A DNA stretch of 14,932 bases from CAYSWH01 sp964434775 (GTDB taxonomy: Bacteria; Patescibacteriota; JACMRA01). Shown in pieces: positions 12,748 to 14,932 of the stretch (position 1 is the first letter of the stretch; the number at the start of each line of letters is the position of its first letter). Under the pieces are notes generated by a model. That model was not told the origin of the DNA and did no database searches. It saw nothing but the letters and a program-made list of their open reading frames with translations. The translations under genes were made by a program, and so were the position numbers. The stretch covers positions 1 to 14,932 of the forward strand of contig CAYSWH010000041.1 in NCBI GenBank assembly GCA_964434775.1, in the 5' to 3' direction.

Positions 12748-14932
12748 ATGAAAAATCCATTTAAACTTAACAGTAAAAACAGAAACCGCAAACTAATTAA
12801 ACATATAGGAATCGGACTTAGTTTATCTCTTACAATAGTTTTGTCAACATCTCTTTCAATTCAAACCGAAAGCTCTCAAACAAATCCCGTTTTCGATCAA
12901 GATTACCATACGACTCAAGCAAATCTAAAAAAAGAAGAAATTATCAACCAAAGCGGCTTACCTCAAACAGAAAGTAAAAATTCCACACCAATTTGTACCA
13001 GTTTTGATAAAACATTTGAAGTTACCAATAAAAATAACACCGGAAACGGCTCTTTGAGACAAGCCATTCTGAATGCCAACAATAACCCCGGATGTGATAA
13101 GATAACCTTTAATATTCAAGGTGATTTAGGACCCTATTCAATTAATATCACCGAGACCCTACCGGTTATTACTTCTCCCGTAAAAATTGATGGCACTACC
13201 CAGCCGGGGTATGTAGATAAGCCGGTAGTCGGACTCCATGGAATTAACTCCCAAAACAAAGGAAACTCAGGAGCATGTTTAGATCATTACTCCTCCATGC
13301 TTAGAACTTATGGACTTTGCATCTCAGGAACCTCTGCCATAATCAAAGGGCTTGCATTTTATGATTTTGCAAACGAATACGCCATCATACATGATACTCT
13401 AAGCGACCCAATTCATTTGGAAGACAACTACATAGGCTTGGTAGTGCCAGGTTTAATCGGCTATCTGGATAGACCTAATGAAGGAGGAGTTTGGTTGGAC
13501 TGGAGTAAAAACGGAAAGATAGTCAATAATGTAATTTCCAACAATTTGAGTACCGGTTTGTTTTTAAATTCCGTAACTGGTATGGAAATTAAAGGTAACC
13601 GTGTGGGTGTTAACCCTGAAGGGGTAACCATTTCTGATTCTTCTGAATCGCAGTTTTATTACAACGGAGAACACGGAATAAAAGTTTTTGAATCAGCATA
13701 TGTGAATATTGGCGGACCTAACCTGAGCGATAGGAACATTATTTCCGGAAATCAAGGAAGTGGTGTAGAGATCAAGGGTCAGACTGTTTCCAATGTAAAC
13801 GTCACGAACAACCTCATAGGATTAAGTCCCGACGGATCACAGGCTTGGCCAAATTCAGCAGGTATCCTAATTATGGATCAAGTTCATTTTGGAATAAATA
13901 TAGGTGGCTGTAACAGCGGAGAAGGCAACTTCATTGCCGGCAACCTTAACGGATTGTTAATTAAGGGACATAATAACAGCGTTAAAGGAAATATTTTTGA
14001 TAAAGCTACTGACGAAACAACTGAAATAGCAAATACCCAAGCTTCTTTGGAAATTATCGGCAACAATAATTCTATTGGAGGTGAAGATACTTGTGCAAAT
14101 TCCTTTGCCGGCAATTCTCAAGTTGAAAACACCGGATTAGAAACAAAATTCTTGGGTAACGACAACTATAACGATCCGATTACTGTAAAATTGAAACCCC
14201 TGGCAAACAATTCCTTCTCAGTGGGTGAATCAGTAACTCTTGAAGTGGATGTTCTTGATATTGATAATCGTCTAACAAAAATAGAGTACTGGATGAATTC
14301 AAATAATCAGGCAGTTAACGGAATAAAAATCGGGGAGTCTGATACCGCTCCCTACAATATTACTTATTCAGGTTTACCTGTCGGGGCCCATAACATTTAT
14401 TTAAAAATCATAGATAGCGCATTGACAGAGCCGATCCAGGTTCCGGGAACAAACCTCCTGGTAAGATATAATTTTTCCAAGTGGGTTAGCGATAAAAACG
14501 GAACAACTAAACGCCCCTTTGAAATAACCTCCTTCAAAAACAATTTATTCCAGTCATATGTAAAAGATGATAACCGAATTTACACTCGCTCAACTTCTGA
14601 GAAAGATGTCTATCAAAACCCGAGTAACGGCTGGACGGAATGGACTACTTCCAAGGACCCTTACGAAACCACTTTTCTCCCGGTCAGTCTTGGTTCCTTC
14701 GGAGAAAAAATATATCACAGTCATATAGGTAGTAACAACAGAATCTACACCCGTGGTTCTACTGACGGCGTGAACTGGGGAGCCTGGATTACCGGTGCCG
14801 ATCCATATGAGTATACCAACCATCCTATTACCATGACTGAATTTGACGGTAAGTTCTATCAAACACATATCGGCGGCAACAATAGAATATACACTCGAAG
14901 TTCTACAGACGGAAGTACTTGGGGTGCCTGGA
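12748..14932 (+). CDS. Large secreted beta-helix protein with Ig-like domain and C-terminal repeats (partial at the right edge)
   Basis: The frame runs 728 codons from ATG 12748 without a stop to the window end. Residues 1-39 are a signal peptide (basic NRNRKLIKH, then GIGLSLSLTIVLSTSL). An in-frame ATG at 12727 would add seven residues; the later one fits the signal peptide better. At about 95-155 are NTGNGSLRQAILNAN and KIDGTTQPGY, hallmarks of CSLREA-type right-handed beta-helix surface proteins. Asn/Gly-rich coils (GNRVGVNPEG, NIIGG-type turns such as NIISGN and NFIAGN) continue to about 450. An Ig-like domain spans about 476-572. The C-terminus has at least three repeats of 48-55 residues, at about 595, 650 and 698: FGEKIYHSHIGSNNRIYTR and FDGKFYQTHIGGNNRIYTR, each followed by S-x-D-G-x-x-W-x-x-W, a propeller-like pattern. 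It is secreted and probably exposed on the surface, with binding to glycans or host surfaces as one guess. Confidence 0.88.
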   Translation, partial: MKNPFKLNSKNRNRKLIKHIGIGLSLSLTIVLSTSLSIQTESSQTNPVFDQDYHTTQANLKKEEIINQSGLPQTESKNSTPICTSFDKTFEVTNKNNTGNGSLRQAILNANNNPGCDKITFNIQGDLGPYSINITETLPVITSPVKIDGTTQPGYVDKPVVGLHGINSQNKGNSGACLDHYSSMLRTYGLCISGTSAIIKGLAFYDFANEYAIIHDTLSDPIHLEDNYIGLVVPGLIGYLDRPNEGGVWLDWSKNGKIVNNVISNNLSTGLFLNSVTGMEIKGNRVGVNPEGVTISDSSESQFYYNGEHGIKVFESAYVNIGGPNLSDRNIISGNQGSGVEIKGQTVSNVNVTNNLIGLSPDGSQAWPNSAGILIMDQVHFGINIGGCNSGEGNFIAGNLNGLLIKGHNNSVKGNIFDKATDETTEIANTQASLEIIGNNNSIGGEDTCANSFAGNSQVENTGLETKFLGNDNYNDPITVKLKPLANNSFSVGESVTLEVDVLDIDNRLTKIEYWMNSNNQAVNGIKIGESDTAPYNITYSGLPVGAHNIYLKIIDSALTEPIQVPGTNLLVRYNFSKWVSDKNGTTKRPFEITSFKNNLFQSYVKDDNRIYTRSTSEKDVYQNPSNGWTEWTTSKDPYETTFLPVSLGSFGEKIYHSHIGSNNRIYTRGSTDGVNWGAWITGADPYEYTNHPITMTEFDGKFYQTHIGGNNRIYTRSSTDGSTWGAW

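Noticed and set aside
14590..14868. 92-codon minus-strand frame
   Set aside because: Antisense to the repeat region of the beta-helix protein, whose own frame is continuous and repeat-structured.
1..14932. TGA recoded as glycine (as in Gracilibacteria and Absconditabacteria)
   Set aside because: Intact genes contain no in-frame TGA, and reading through the TGA at 11191-11193 does not give the expected DUF4173 continuation.

Overview
The window is AT-rich and gene-dense. It carries no ribosomal or phylogenetic marker, so the taxonomic call is soft. Large secreted CAP and beta-helix surface proteins, short intergenic gaps, rare clear Shine-Dalgarno sites, exclusive use of TAA or TAG stops at natural gene ends, and a cysteine-rich membrane-anchored protein all suggest a Candidate Phyla Radiation (Patescibacteria) bacterium or a similar small-genome lineage. 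The standard code fits: no in-frame TGA is read through in any intact gene.

Layout. Positions 1-1992 (minus) hold a secreted CAP-domain protein with tandem Ig-like domains. It is broken by a 1-nt frameshift near 911-921 and runs off the left edge. Positions 2128-4058 (plus) hold a possible micro-ORF, a DUF2834 membrane protein, an internally deleted AlkD-type DNA alkylation repair protein and an EamA/DMT transporter. Positions 4059-4421 are noncoding with a REP-like palindromic element. Positions 4422-5207 (minus) encode an orphan ABC ATPase. Next come a GNAT acetyltransferase (plus), tRNA-Arg(UCG) (minus, with its own promoter) and a membrane-anchored protein with two identically spaced four-cysteine modules (plus). 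Positions 7129-9285 form a complete riboflavin uptake unit: putative promoter, FMN riboswitch, intrinsic terminator, S component (ribU), one ECF ATPase and a short EcfT. A single-pass coiled-coil protein follows. Positions 10400-11952 (minus) are a DUF4173/DUF4153 membrane protein split by another 1-nt frameshift. After a noncoding stretch come a glutaredoxin-like protein (minus) and, from 12748 (plus), a large secreted beta-helix protein that runs off the right edge.

How it works together. The clearest functional unit is FMN-repressed riboflavin import. A sequence able to form an antiterminator joins the 5' strand of aptamer helix P1 to the 5' side of the terminator, so the switch mechanism can be read directly. 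The two large surface proteins at the edges are unrelated at their N-termini but share the same C-terminal repeat (F-x-x-[KR]-[LFI]-Y-x-[ST]-H-[IV]-G-x-N), which suggests a common surface-recognition module. The most unusual single gene is the AlkD-like ORF: it keeps the family's N-terminal helices and C-terminal beta domain but has lost the whole HEAT-repeat DNA-binding core in frame.
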